DNA of 64,000 nt, taken from Leptospira yanagawae serovar Saopaulo str. Sao Paulo = ATCC 700523 (lineage in GTDB: Bacteria; Spirochaetota; Leptospiria; Leptospirales; Leptospiraceae). A program made the position numbers and the translations under genes. Position 1 is the stretch's first letter, and every line of letters starts with the position of its first letter. This document shows positions 49,117 through 57,728 of this stretch, piece after piece. The DNA is taken from positions 1,240,001 through 1,304,000 of the forward strand of contig NZ_AOGX02000015.1 of assembly GCF_000332475.2 (NCBI RefSeq). Direction: 5' to 3'. The notes below the pieces were generated by a model. It was not told the DNA's origin. It searched no databases and saw nothing but the letters and a program-made list of their open reading frames with translations.

Positions 49117-50319
49117 ATGGATTTATTTCGTAGATACGGATTGTATCTAATTATTGTTATACTGGTGGTTGTAGGTTTATTTTTTTATTTTTCAGGTGAT
49201 GGTTTTGGAACTGATTCCGATTCCAAAGAAAAAAAAAGACAAGAAAGAATGGCCAGTAGTTCTGATCCAACGCAAGGTTATGAATCAGGTGGGGAAAATG
49301 GTGGTGGCAGTGATGGGATTCCTGATGATGGGGCAACACCGGAATTCATATTAGAAAAATATATGGAATGGGCAGAATACCCACCATATTCAAGACCAAT
49401 GTCCATTCTGAATCACGACTTGGCATTTCCTTTCATCATTGAAACATCGCCTGATTATACAATCGATGCAAAAACGAACGAACCAACAGGATACGTATGT
49501 TTGTTCCAACCAAAAACTTGGGCTGTCATTGGTAACAAAGACATGATGTATGTTACCTTAGAATGCCGTGACAAATCTAGAAATCGAGTCAAAGTATCGA
49601 TCGACTCTCACCAAGTGTTCAAAGAATGGGAAGGACAACGTTACGGTGTCGTCAGTGCTTCTGTGAATGATAATGGAACTGATGGTGACCAAACAAGAGG
49701 GGACAATATACACACGTTCTCTTGGAAACCACAAAAAGCTGATTGGGGGCAAATGTCACTTGTCACAGACATTACCTATGGTCCTGAGAACTTAAAAACA
49801 ACGTTAACCTCTAGTTTTTTTTCCAGTCCATCAATCCCTGCAGAGTTTAATGGTGTGTTTACTGATTCCTTACAAGACGGTTCTCTTATCGTTAAAGCAG
49901 TGGTGAATGTTTATAAAAAAGGTAAATACCATTTGGAAGCAAACCTAAAAGATGAAAAAAATGGAGAGTACATCGCCTACGCGGTGTATGATGGTGATTT
50001 GGTATCTGGTTCAAATGAAGTTGAATTTACTTTTTTTGGTAAAATCTTACGTGATAAAGACTTAGATGGTCCTTACATTGCAACATCATTTCGTGGTCAC
50101 CGAGTGAATTTACCAATTGATCCTGAGTGGTTCAACCAAGGTGCAGAAGGGCTTCGTAAAATCCAAGCCGCGAAAACAACGGAACCCGACAGAGAGTTAG
50201 TGTTACCTTACAAAGAGGAATACAAAACTAAGTTTTACAAAGTAGAATCCTTTTCGAATGCAGCTTGGGATTCCAGTGACAAACAAAATCGGATTCGTCA
50301 AATCAAAGCATTACAATAA
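49117..50319 (+). CDS. Conserved hypothetical membrane-anchored protein
   Basis: 400 residues: one N-terminal membrane helix (LYLIIVILVVVGLFFYFS), a low-complexity Gly/Ser/Asp linker (residues about 35-70), and a beta-rich domain without a known enzymatic motif. This looks like a periplasmic or surface-exposed domain on a signal anchor. The ribosome site GGAAGGGAG is strong. The penicillin acylase gene begins three bases after the stop, so the two are co-transcribed and may act together. Confidence 0.75.
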   Translation: MDLFRRYGLYLIIVILVVVGLFFYFSGDGFGTDSDSKEKKRQERMASSSDPTQGYESGGENGGGSDGIPDDGATPEFILEKYMEWAEYPPYSRPMSILNHDLAFPFIIETSPDYTIDAKTNEPTGYVCLFQPKTWAVIGNKDMMYVTLECRDKSRNRVKVSIDSHQVFKEWEGQRYGVVSASVNDNGTDGDQTRGDNIHTFSWKPQKADWGQMSLVTDITYGPENLKTTLTSSFFSSPSIPAEFNGVFTDSLQDGSLIVKAVVNVYKKGKYHLEANLKDEKNGEYIAYAVYDGDLVSGSNEVEFTFFGKILRDKDLDGPYIATSFRGHRVNLPIDPEWFNQGAEGLRKIQAAKTTEPDRELVLPYKEEYKTKFYKVESFSNAAWDSSDKQNRIRQIKALQ

Positions 50320-50322
50320 ACT

Positions 50323-52839
50323 ATGTTACACAAGTTCAAAACATTTATAAAGAAGAGACCGTTTATCAGTCTCTTCTTACTTTTCGTATTCACACTTCCA
50401 GTCACTTTACATATTGTATTTTGGGGTCTTGTTTCCTTAAAAGCACCAAAATACCATGGGGAAATTCGATCTGAATCTTTAACAACCAAAGCGACTGTTG
50501 TACGGGATGGGATTGGGATTCCACATATTGTGGGAGAAGATGCAAAGTCCGCCTATTTCGCCTTAGGTTTTACGATGGCACAAGACCGTATTTTCCAAAT
50601 GGAATTACAAAGGCGGATTGGGAAAGGAGAACTCTCTGAAATTTTTGGTGAAAAACTCATCCCAACGGATCGATTTTTAAAATCTCTTTTGTTAAAAAAG
50701 ACAGCAGAAGAATATGCAAACCAAAAGAACCCTTTGTTTCCTGAGGCTTGGCAACAATTGGATTGGTTTTTGGAAGGGGTGAATCATTTTCTTGCCACAG
50801 AACCTTTGCCCATCGAATACACAATCCTTGGAATCAAACCTAGGCCTTTTGATCGTGTAGATGCCATTTCCTTTTTGTTTTACATGGGGTTTTCCTTTGC
50901 AGAAGGAATTAAATCAGACAGCTTGTATTCGATTATGGAATCAGAGTTAGTTGGTAGATCTGCAGGTGAACTTTTCCCTCGATATGATTTTGAAGCCAAT
51001 GCTTCTATTTTAGAAACCCAACCCGGTATCAAAAGTTTGGCAGCCAATTTACCTGAAATCAAAAAGAATGGAGGATTCCATTCCTTGGTAAAACCAAAGG
51101 AATCTTCTTACCAAATCCAACTTTCAAGCAAAACTGATGTAACCAATCTCAATCACTTACTTGGGTTTGTGAATGCTTTGGAACTCCCAATCGAACCATT
51201 GGAAGGAAGTAATTCATGGCTTGTGGCACCGAACCGTTCTGCCAGTGGTGGAGCCGTACTTGCCAATGACCCACACATTGCTTTGTCGAATCCAGGGACT
51301 TGGTATGAAGCTTACATTGAGTACCCAGGTTATGAGAACTATGGGTATTTTTTATCCATCATTCCGTTCCCTTTGATTGCACATAACCGTGATAAGGCAT
51401 GGGGTCTCACAATGTTGGAACAGGATGATGTGAATTTGTATTGGGAAACCATTGAAGGTGGAAAATACAAATCGGGTTCTACTTGGAAAGAGTTAACCTA
51501 TTACAAAGATAAAATCAAAATGAAAGATGGATCCAAAATTCCTTTGGAAGTTGCGATTACGAATCATGGTCCCATCATTACAGAACACATCAATTCTTAC
51601 AAAGGAAGGCCAGTCAGTTTGTATTGGTCCCACCACCATTTGGAAAATCCATTGTTAGATGTTTTGTACCAAATGGGAAAAGCAAAGTCATTCCAAGAAT
51701 TAGATTCTGCTTCTTCCTTAATTGGTGCACCTGGACTTAATTTTAGTTATGCGGACAAACAAGGAAATATTGCCTATTATGCCGTTGGCCGTTTCCCTAT
51801 TTTAAAATCAGGTAACTCAAGGAAAATTTTAGAAGGTTCTACCGGAGAAAATGATGTGATTGGATATGTTCCAACAAAGGACAATCCTAAGATCATCAAT
51901 CCTAAAAATGGAATCATCGTCACTGCCAATAATTTAGTAACAACCAAATCTTTACCAGGTCTGGGAAGACCCGATGGCAATTGGCAACCACCAGATCGTT
52001 TTCAAAGGTTAGTGGGGATTTTAGAAACCCAAGAAAAATGGAGTTTGGAAGAACTTGCAGCTATCCAAAATGATACGGTTGCTTCTTTTGCTCCTGAATA
52101 TTTGGAGATCCTATTTTCTACGGTCAAAGATTCAAAGTCGTTAGGTGGTAAAAAAGTATTAGAAATTTTAAAAAATTGGAATTTTGAACATTTTCCCGAG
52201 TCACAAGGTGCTGCCGTTTATGATGTATTTTTTTACATCACGATGAAAGAACTTCTCATTGATGAAATGGGACAAAACCATTTTGAACTCTATGGAGAAA
52301 TGGCTGAATACTGGAATGCCTACCGAAGGTTTGTTCGAAATCCCAACTCCCCTTATTGGGATGACTTAAGGACTGTCGGTGTAAAGGAAACAAGAGATGA
52401 TATTTTAAATCGCTCCGTTGAAGAGACAGCGAAGTATCTACAAACTCATGTATCAGCTTCACCTAGTTTATGGAAGTGGAAGTATCTCTACAAAATCAAA
52501 CACCCACATCCACTAGGAGTTTTGCCACTCATTGGAAATATTTTTAATATTGGTCCTATGCCAAGTGCGGGTGGTGCCGAAGTGGTCAATAACCTAAAGT
52601 ACAAATTGATGAAAGAAGATTGGACAGCGATGGCTGGGCCTTCCAAACGAAGGGTGATCGATTATGGTCGGTTTGAAGAATCGGTGACACAACTTCCCAT
52701 TGGCAATAGTGGGAATTTGGGAAGTCCCTTTTATGGCAACTTAGTAGAGGATTACAATCATGGGGTACACCGGAAAATTCTATATTCCAAAGAGCAGGTG
52801 GGCTCCGGAAAATTTCGATTGGATTTCCTTCCTAAGTAA
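50323..52839 (+). CDS. Penicillin acylase family protein (Ntn hydrolase)
   Basis: 838 residues with an N-terminal membrane/signal helix. VVRDGIGIPHIVGEDAKSAYFALGF and AQDRIFQMELQRRIGKGELSEIFG are the alpha-chain signatures (each quoted in part). EGSNSWLVAPNRSASGG is the autocleavage site, where Ser in G-SNSW becomes the N-terminal nucleophile of the beta-chain (about residue 296). NDPHIALSNPGTWYE follows as in the family. It hydrolyses amides such as acyl-homoserine lactones, penicillins or N-acyl amino acids; the substrate is not predictable. It is exported to the periplasm or membrane-bound. A terminator follows. Confidence 0.9.
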   Translation: MLHKFKTFIKKRPFISLFLLFVFTLPVTLHIVFWGLVSLKAPKYHGEIRSESLTTKATVVRDGIGIPHIVGEDAKSAYFALGFTMAQDRIFQMELQRRIGKGELSEIFGEKLIPTDRFLKSLLLKKTAEEYANQKNPLFPEAWQQLDWFLEGVNHFLATEPLPIEYTILGIKPRPFDRVDAISFLFYMGFSFAEGIKSDSLYSIMESELVGRSAGELFPRYDFEANASILETQPGIKSLAANLPEIKKNGGFHSLVKPKESSYQIQLSSKTDVTNLNHLLGFVNALELPIEPLEGSNSWLVAPNRSASGGAVLANDPHIALSNPGTWYEAYIEYPGYENYGYFLSIIPFPLIAHNRDKAWGLTMLEQDDVNLYWETIEGGKYKSGSTWKELTYYKDKIKMKDGSKIPLEVAITNHGPIITEHINSYKGRPVSLYWSHHHLENPLLDVLYQMGKAKSFQELDSASSLIGAPGLNFSYADKQGNIAYYAVGRFPILKSGNSRKILEGSTGENDVIGYVPTKDNPKIINPKNGIIVTANNLVTTKSLPGLGRPDGNWQPPDRFQRLVGILETQEKWSLEELAAIQNDTVASFAPEYLEILFSTVKDSKSLGGKKVLEILKNWNFEHFPESQGAAVYDVFFYITMKELLIDEMGQNHFELYGEMAEYWNAYRRFVRNPNSPYWDDLRTVGVKETRDDILNRSVEETAKYLQTHVSASPSLWKWKYLYKIKHPHPLGVLPLIGNIFNIGPMPSAGGAEVVNNLKYKLMKEDWTAMAGPSKRRVIDYGRFEESVTQLPIGNSGNLGSPFYGNLVEDYNHGVHRKILYSKEQVGSGKFRLDFLPK

Positions 52840-52847
52840 ACGATTTT

Positions 52848-52879
52848 CCCTACGGTTCCCGTAGGGATTTCATTTTTCT
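52848..52879 (+). terminator. Rho-independent terminator after the acylase gene
   Basis: CCCTACG-N5-CGTAGGG, a 7-bp stem, followed by a T-rich stretch (ATTTCATTTTTCTT) on the plus strand. It closes the hypothetical-acylase transcript nine bases after the stop. Confidence 0.78.
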
Positions 52880-52917
52880 TCTCTCTCTCTTTTCAAAACG
52901 GTCGATCCTTAGTATAG

Positions 52918-54081
52918 ATGGTTCGACTGCTTTTTCTCCCATTTTTACTAGTAACCTTTCTTTCGGCTCAGTCGCCATCAGACAGATTGGCATTTGCGTT
53001 CCGGAGCCAAACTTCTTTAGATCCATTGCGTATGATTGTGGTGGGTGAAGTGGTGGGAATTGAAAAAGCAAGTTTTTATGAGGTGGATAAACTTTCACAA
53101 GAACTTGAGGTGGATACGAGACCCGATACGGTTACCATCAAAGTAGCCGATCCAAAAGGGATTCGAGTAGGACAAACCTTATACCTACTCGAAAAAAACC
53201 AAGACCACAAAACGTTCCGCGATGGAAACATTGTGGGAATGATCACTGTGAAATCAGTTTACCTGACTACTTTTTTTGGATGGCAAGTTCGCGGTGAAGG
53301 GTACTTACGTTTGATTGAAGACCGCCCCGTGACTGCAGCAAGACTTCTCGATACAACCAAATATGATGAAGCATTCCTCGCAAAAAAACAAGGAGACCAT
53401 TATTTTGCGAAAGGCCAAATGGACGAGGCACTTCGTAAATACAAACATGCGGTTTCCCTTGACCAAAGTTCACCTGACTTACATTATGCGCTTGGAAAAG
53501 CTCATTGGAAGGATGGGGAAGGTTATGTATCCACTGCATTTGAGTATTCGATGGCATGGAAAAATAGAGAAAGATTTTCTAATCCCCAAGAACGATTGTT
53601 ATTCCTTGTAGACTATTTACGATTTTTGACTTTTTACTTTAAGGTAGAAGGAAAGGAAAATAAAAAACAATTGGAGCTCATGCCACAGGTTGCGAAAGAA
53701 GCTCGTACGTTATACCCTAAAATCTATGAAGTCTGGCTTTATAGTTTTGAAGTTACTTTTATAAATCTATTACATACAAACTTAGCTGGCAATTCCGTAG
53801 ACCTAAGAAAATCCAGAGATGAACTTTCCATTCGTGCCGAGGAATTTTTAAACAAAGCATATAACCTTCGCAAATCAGATTATTACCTCCATAAACTTGC
53901 TTGTGAATTTTATAATTTACGATGGAAAGAAACAAGAGGAAGCCAAGAAGAAACCAAATACCGCTCCAAACTAGTGGAACATGGGAAACTGCTTCGATTG
54001 TATTACACAGGTGAAACCACTCTCTCAGAAGATTTACTCAATGCAATCCGGTTAGCTGAAAAACAATCTGGATTACTCTGA
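52918..54081 (+). CDS. Secreted TPR-repeat protein
   Basis: 387 residues with signal peptide MVRLLFLPFLLVTFLSAQS. Residues about 30-135 form a beta-rich domain; from about 150 there are at least two TPR repeats (GDHYFAKGQMDEALRKYKHAVSLDQ and the following YALGKAHWKDGEG), then a helical C-terminus. It is likely a periplasmic scaffold; no partner is identified. The 3' end overlaps the convergent gene by nine bases. Confidence 0.75.
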   Translation: MVRLLFLPFLLVTFLSAQSPSDRLAFAFRSQTSLDPLRMIVVGEVVGIEKASFYEVDKLSQELEVDTRPDTVTIKVADPKGIRVGQTLYLLEKNQDHKTFRDGNIVGMITVKSVYLTTFFGWQVRGEGYLRLIEDRPVTAARLLDTTKYDEAFLAKKQGDHYFAKGQMDEALRKYKHAVSLDQSSPDLHYALGKAHWKDGEGYVSTAFEYSMAWKNRERFSNPQERLLFLVDYLRFLTFYFKVEGKENKKQLELMPQVAKEARTLYPKIYEVWLYSFEVTFINLLHTNLAGNSVDLRKSRDELSIRAEEFLNKAYNLRKSDYYLHKLACEFYNLRWKETRGSQEETKYRSKLVEHGKLLRLYYTGETTLSEDLLNAIRLAEKQSGLL

Positions 54082-55362
54082 AAGGATTTTCATACTCTTT
54101 TCAAATAGATAGGATTCTAAAAATAACATATCATCAGGAGCTGAACTGAAATAATTCACGCCTAAGTGGTAATGGTCACCTTTGTCTAGAAACCGTATGA
54201 TTTCGCCCCGTATGATCATGGTCCTTTCTTTACTTAAAGGGATAAACATTTTAATGATATTGTGTCTTTTTAAATAATGGAAAAGGCGTTTGTCATAAAT
54301 TTCAAAAAGAAGACCATCCAGTGAGATATCCACAACCTTTGTTGTGGACTGCATGGTTTCATAACTTCCATATTGGATTGCAATTTTTGTGAATACATAA
54401 CTAATGATCTCAGCTAATTCAAATATATACACTGCTTGGTTTTGAGAAATGGTGAATCGTTCCATAGCAGTGGAATACACTTTAATGTAACCAACAACAT
54501 CTTCATACAAACGAATGGGTGTGATGATGTATGAAACTAAAAAATTTCTGGACTCATGTTTTCGCATGGATTCAAAAAACTCTAATGCAAATTCCTCACC
54601 CAAGTCCTTTGACATTTCTTTATAATCGGAATGGTAGTTAAATAAAACATCATCATTCGTTTCATTGATGTAGGAGGTGATTCGATTGCAATCGGCTATA
54701 TAAATCGTTTTTGCAGTGCGAAGGATTGTTTTTTTAATAAAATCATCAAACTCATTTAAAGGCTTTTCTTCTTTGAAAAAATGAATTTCATAATCTTTCG
54801 AAATTCGCTCAATGGCCTCGGTCAACATAATATTAATGAGTTTACTGTCGGGCCTGTCCTTTCGTACTTCTTTCATTAGGTGAGGGAAGCGACTTTCCGC
54901 ATATAAGTTTTTCCCTACTTCTCTTGAGCCTCCTGACAAACTCCGAAAGAGAATGATAAAGTTCATAAACAAATCATCAACAGGAATCCTTCGATTGGTT
55001 CTCAGTTGGTACGATTGTAACTCGGTGGGAGTTTTGATGACAATTTGGTCTTTTTGGATGTCGAGGATGACAACTTCAAATTGATAGTTGATGTTCATCA
55101 CTTCAAAACGAACGCGAGCCCGTCTTGAACCTTTTTCCACAAGGTCTGGGATCATCAAAGTGACAGAATGGGCCTCAATTTCCTCAACGGCAGCCACCAA
55201 ATTGTCTTCTTCATAAATGAATTCGAATTCGCGGTTATCCGCCTTGAGGTAATAGAAGAGGTGTTTTACGATATTGACATCGGAGCCAATGATGGTCTCA
55301 TCAAATAACGATTCTAGAATCGTGATGAGTTCTTGCATCGAATCTGTTCTGCCGATCGCCAT
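54073..55362 (-). CDS. DUF1577/PilZ-like protein, Leptospira-type
   Basis: 429 residues, no signal peptide. The N-terminal part has a YcgR-N-like beta region (LVEKGSRRARVRFEV) and a LRTNRRIPV segment reminiscent of the PilZ RxxxR motif; the middle is a GAF-like region (about 230-340); the C-terminus (VVDISLDGLLFEIYD...RGEIIRFLDKGDHYHLGVNY) reads like a second PilZ barrel with a D/NxSxxG motif, here DISLDG. This suggests a cyclic-di-GMP-responsive effector, an inference from motifs. ATG 55362 is chosen; the frame is open to 55500. Confidence 0.68.
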   Translation of the reverse strand: MAIGRTDSMQELITILESLFDETIIGSDVNIVKHLFYYLKADNREFEFIYEEDNLVAAVEEIEAHSVTLMIPDLVEKGSRRARVRFEVMNINYQFEVVILDIQKDQIVIKTPTELQSYQLRTNRRIPVDDLFMNFIILFRSLSGGSREVGKNLYAESRFPHLMKEVRKDRPDSKLINIMLTEAIERISKDYEIHFFKEEKPLNEFDDFIKKTILRTAKTIYIADCNRITSYINETNDDVLFNYHSDYKEMSKDLGEEFALEFFESMRKHESRNFLVSYIITPIRLYEDVVGYIKVYSTAMERFTISQNQAVYIFELAEIISYVFTKIAIQYGSYETMQSTTKVVDISLDGLLFEIYDKRLFHYLKRHNIIKMFIPLSKERTMIIRGEIIRFLDKGDHYHLGVNYFSSAPDDMLFLESYLFEKSMKILSE

Positions 55363-55454
55363 ACTAAAATTATCGATTTTTAGAAGGTGAAAACTGATTT
55401 TCTGGTGCAGAAAATATGCTGGGAAACGACAGAATCCGCCGAAATGGGAAGTAT

Positions 55455-55982
55455 ATGGAACTGACTCTCCCAAAACATGTAAATTCGGAACTTTTGCCAA
55501 TGATCCGCCAAGGCTTACTGAGCCCAGAAAAACTTGCCATCTTGTCCGAACTCCATTCCATCGTGGAACGATTTGCAGGATCTCTGTATACTGACGAAGA
55601 GACCCAAACCAAAATTTTGGAAAAAACGGGATCGGTTCCAGATCTCATCACATGGGGTGATTATTTCCAAACAGAAGTAGCTTCCCGTTATTACTTAGAA
55701 ACAGAGGATTCACTTCGTAGGATTGTGGATACCATTCGTTTTGATTTGATTTCTGCACATTTGATTTTTAGTGGCAAACCTGACCATTACAAAGATAAAA
55801 TCAGAGGTGATGTTTTGTTTAGCAAAGGCATTGATTCCGCATCCCCCGACCAAAACTTAGAAAGCCAACACTTAGAGATTTTACTCAATTACTTTGAAAA
55901 TATGGAGATTGGGAAAAAACCTTTATCTTTACAAGATAAAGCCTGGTACGAATCCTTTCAGATAGATGAAATCGCGATTTGA
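55455..55982 (+). CDS. Hypothetical protein, 175 residues
   Basis: A mostly helical soluble protein beginning MELTLPKHVNSELLPMIRQG, with no signal, membrane segment or recognised motif. GGGAAG lies just before ATG 55455; an in-frame ATG at 55416 is also possible. It overlaps the crotonase gene by 17 bases, so the two are co-transcribed. Confidence 0.65.
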   Translation: MELTLPKHVNSELLPMIRQGLLSPEKLAILSELHSIVERFAGSLYTDEETQTKILEKTGSVPDLITWGDYFQTEVASRYYLETEDSLRRIVDTIRFDLISAHLIFSGKPDHYKDKIRGDVLFSKGIDSASPDQNLESQHLEILLNYFENMEIGKKPLSLQDKAWYESFQIDEIAI

Positions 55983-56784
55983 AACCAAAGAGTATGAATT
56001 CCTAGAAATAGAATCCCGTGAAACAGAAGATGGAACCATCCTTTCCATCTTCTTAAACAATCCCACTTCTCGAAATTCCATGACTTGGAAAATGGGAGAA
56101 GAGTTTTCCGATCTCATCCATTCCATCCGCAAACATAAAAAACTACCTAGAGCTGTGATCGTTTCGGGACGAAATGATGTATTTTGTGCCGGTGGTGATT
56201 TAAATTTATTACGATCCTTCTCTGAAAAATCATTCTCGCAAAACAGACGTGATATGAGAAAGTTCTATGGTTTCTTTTTATCTGTTAGAAAATTGCCAGT
56301 TCCAGTGATTGCCGCTGTAAATGGACATGCGATTGGTGCAGGACTTTCCTTAACCTTTGGTTGTGACCTTCGCATCTTTGCAAACGAAGGGAAGTATTCT
56401 TTTAATTTTGTTCGTTTGGGAATCCATCCTGGTATGGGTTCAAGTTACCTTGCACCAGAACTTCTTGGTAAAAGTTTAGGTGGAAGGCTCCTCCTAACAG
56501 GGGAAACATTTGATGGAAACACGGCCAAAGAATGGGGACTTGCTCTCGATTCAGTTCCAAAATCATCAGTTTATGAACGAGCCATGGAACTTGCCATCTC
56601 GTTGTCCAAAGCAGCACCACTTGCGTTACAAGAACTCAAAACAAATCTGTACCATTGGAAACAATTGGATCAAGCCTTAAAAAAAGAAGCCGAGTCCCAA
56701 GCACGAAATTTTATCTCGGATGACTTTAAAGAGACGATCCAAAGTATCATAGAAAAGCGGGATCCAAAATTTAAAGGGAAATGA
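55966..56784 (+). CDS. Enoyl-CoA hydratase/isomerase (crotonase) family protein
   Basis: 272 residues with the crotonase fold. The oxyanion-hole segments FCAGGDLNLL and NGHAIGAGLSL are intact, so it should bind an acyl-CoA thioester. The two Glu that activate water in rat mitochondrial hydratase (E144, E164) align by eye with Phe (in SFNFVRLG) and Arg (in KSLGGRLLLTG). It is therefore unlikely to be an ordinary hydratase; isomerase, hydrolase or decarboxylase activity is possible. Overlaps the upstream hypothetical gene. Confidence 0.83.
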   Translation: MKSRFETKEYEFLEIESRETEDGTILSIFLNNPTSRNSMTWKMGEEFSDLIHSIRKHKKLPRAVIVSGRNDVFCAGGDLNLLRSFSEKSFSQNRRDMRKFYGFFLSVRKLPVPVIAAVNGHAIGAGLSLTFGCDLRIFANEGKYSFNFVRLGIHPGMGSSYLAPELLGKSLGGRLLLTGETFDGNTAKEWGLALDSVPKSSVYERAMELAISLSKAAPLALQELKTNLYHWKQLDQALKKEAESQARNFISDDFKETIQSIIEKRDPKFKGK

Positions 56785-56808
56785 AATTTTAGAAAGTTTC
56801 TAAAATTT
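56784..56808. promoter_or_regulatory. 25-base perfect palindrome before the FNR-like gene
   Basis: Twelve-base arms (AAATTTTAGAAA and its reverse complement) around a single G, starting on the last base of the crotonase stop codon. It could be an operator, or in RNA a 10-bp A/U-rich hairpin with a 5-base loop acting as a weak terminator. It is not the FNR consensus TTGAT-N4-ATCAA. Confidence 0.6.
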
Positions 56809-56849
56809 TGTCTCGACAAGAGCCGGGTAAGAGGTTACAAAAAAGTTTG

Positions 56850-57548
56850 ATGTCTGAAGTCCCTCTCAATCCAGATTGTTTTCTTTGTGATTACAAAAAT
56901 CATAATGTGCTCCACTGTGCGGCACATGAGACAATCGAACGAATCAATGCAGGGAAAGATTTTACCATTTTTCCTCGGGGCAAACAACTTGTCACCGCTG
57001 GGGTGAAAGCCGAAGGATTTTTTTTCATTAAGTCAGGGCTTGTGCGAAGTTTTGTGCAACTTGCCAGTGGCAAAGAACAAACACTCCGACTCAGTGGACC
57101 AGGGGAATGGGTAGGATTTCGCGATTGTATTTCTGATTCAATCTCTCATCATAATGTTGTCGCAGTGGAAGACACACATGCCTGTTACATCACAGGAGCT
57201 CTCATCGATGCACTTGTGAAAGATGATAGCAATTTCCAAAAAGAAGTATTCCGTCAAATGGCCAAAGAGTGGCGAGAGATGGAAGAACATGTTGTCTCTC
57301 TCGGAACCAAACAAGTCCACGAAAAATTAGCAGAGATCCTGATCGTTTTGGACAATGCCCAAGGCCGTAAGAACCATGTAGAACTGAAAGTCACAAGGGA
57401 TGTCCTCGCTACCTTCATAGGCACAAAAACAGAGACCTTGGTGCGTGCCCTTTCTGACCTCAAGGCTAGGGAATTTATCTCTGTGGACAAAAACAGAATC
57501 GACATTTTGAACAGAGAAGCCCTTTATTCTCTCTCAAAAATTGCCTAA
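56850..57548 (+). CDS. FNR-like Crp-family transcriptional regulator
   Basis: 232 residues. The N-terminus has three cysteines (C10, C13, C23) and the effector domain a fourth (C112, in THACYITG) where E. coli FNR has Cys122, so an oxygen-sensitive iron-sulfur cluster is likely, although the C13-C23 spacing is longer than in FNR. The helix-turn-helix reads FIGTKTETLVRALSDLK, keeping the E-x-x-x-R recognition pair of FNR. It is probably a dimeric activator under low oxygen. ATG 56850 lacks a well-spaced ribosome site; TTG 56808, at the end of the palindrome, is the alternative and would add 14 residues. Confidence 0.83.
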   Translation: MSEVPLNPDCFLCDYKNHNVLHCAAHETIERINAGKDFTIFPRGKQLVTAGVKAEGFFFIKSGLVRSFVQLASGKEQTLRLSGPGEWVGFRDCISDSISHHNVVAVEDTHACYITGALIDALVKDDSNFQKEVFRQMAKEWREMEEHVVSLGTKQVHEKLAEILIVLDNAQGRKNHVELKVTRDVLATFIGTKTETLVRALSDLKAREFISVDKNRIDILNREALYSLSKIA

Positions 57549-57597
57549 ATTTTTTCTCCGAACTATTAAGCAGGAAGCATAGAATTCCGATGGTAGA

Positions 57598-57649
57598 AGT
57601 GATTGATAATCAAGGTAGGGTCTGTTGCCTGATTTTACCTTAAATCACT
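57598..57649 (+). ncRNA. Structured intergenic RNA candidate
   Basis: Nested pairing: outer stem AGTGATT / AATCACT, inner stem AAGGTA / TACCTT, with a 7/1-base internal loop and an 18-base apical loop. A strong terminator follows directly. A TAGAAT at 57580-57585 could be a -10 element for a short transcript. It may be a small RNA of about 90 bases or a leader of the rhomboid gene; no known family is recognised. It could be drawn on either strand, but the terminator T-run fits the plus strand. Confidence 0.4.
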
Positions 57650-57652
57650 CCC

Positions 57653-57684
57653 GGGGGGCTTCCGAAAGGATTCCCCCTTTTTTT
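57653..57684 (+). terminator. Rho-independent terminator with a GAAA loop
   Basis: GGGGG / CCCCC outer stem and TCC / GGA inner stem capped by GAAA, followed by seven Ts. It lies 44 bases before the rhomboid ATG and more than 100 bases after the FNR-like stop. Confidence 0.88.
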
Positions 57685-57728
57685 ATTTCCCTTGTTTCTT
57701 TCCCACCATTGTAAATTTTGGAAGTACC

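Noticed and set aside
57603..57613. TTGATAATCAA as a possible FNR box near the FNR-like gene
   Set aside because: The FNR box needs TTGAT-N4-ATCAA; here the half-sites have one base between them and are part of the RNA stem region downstream of the gene.
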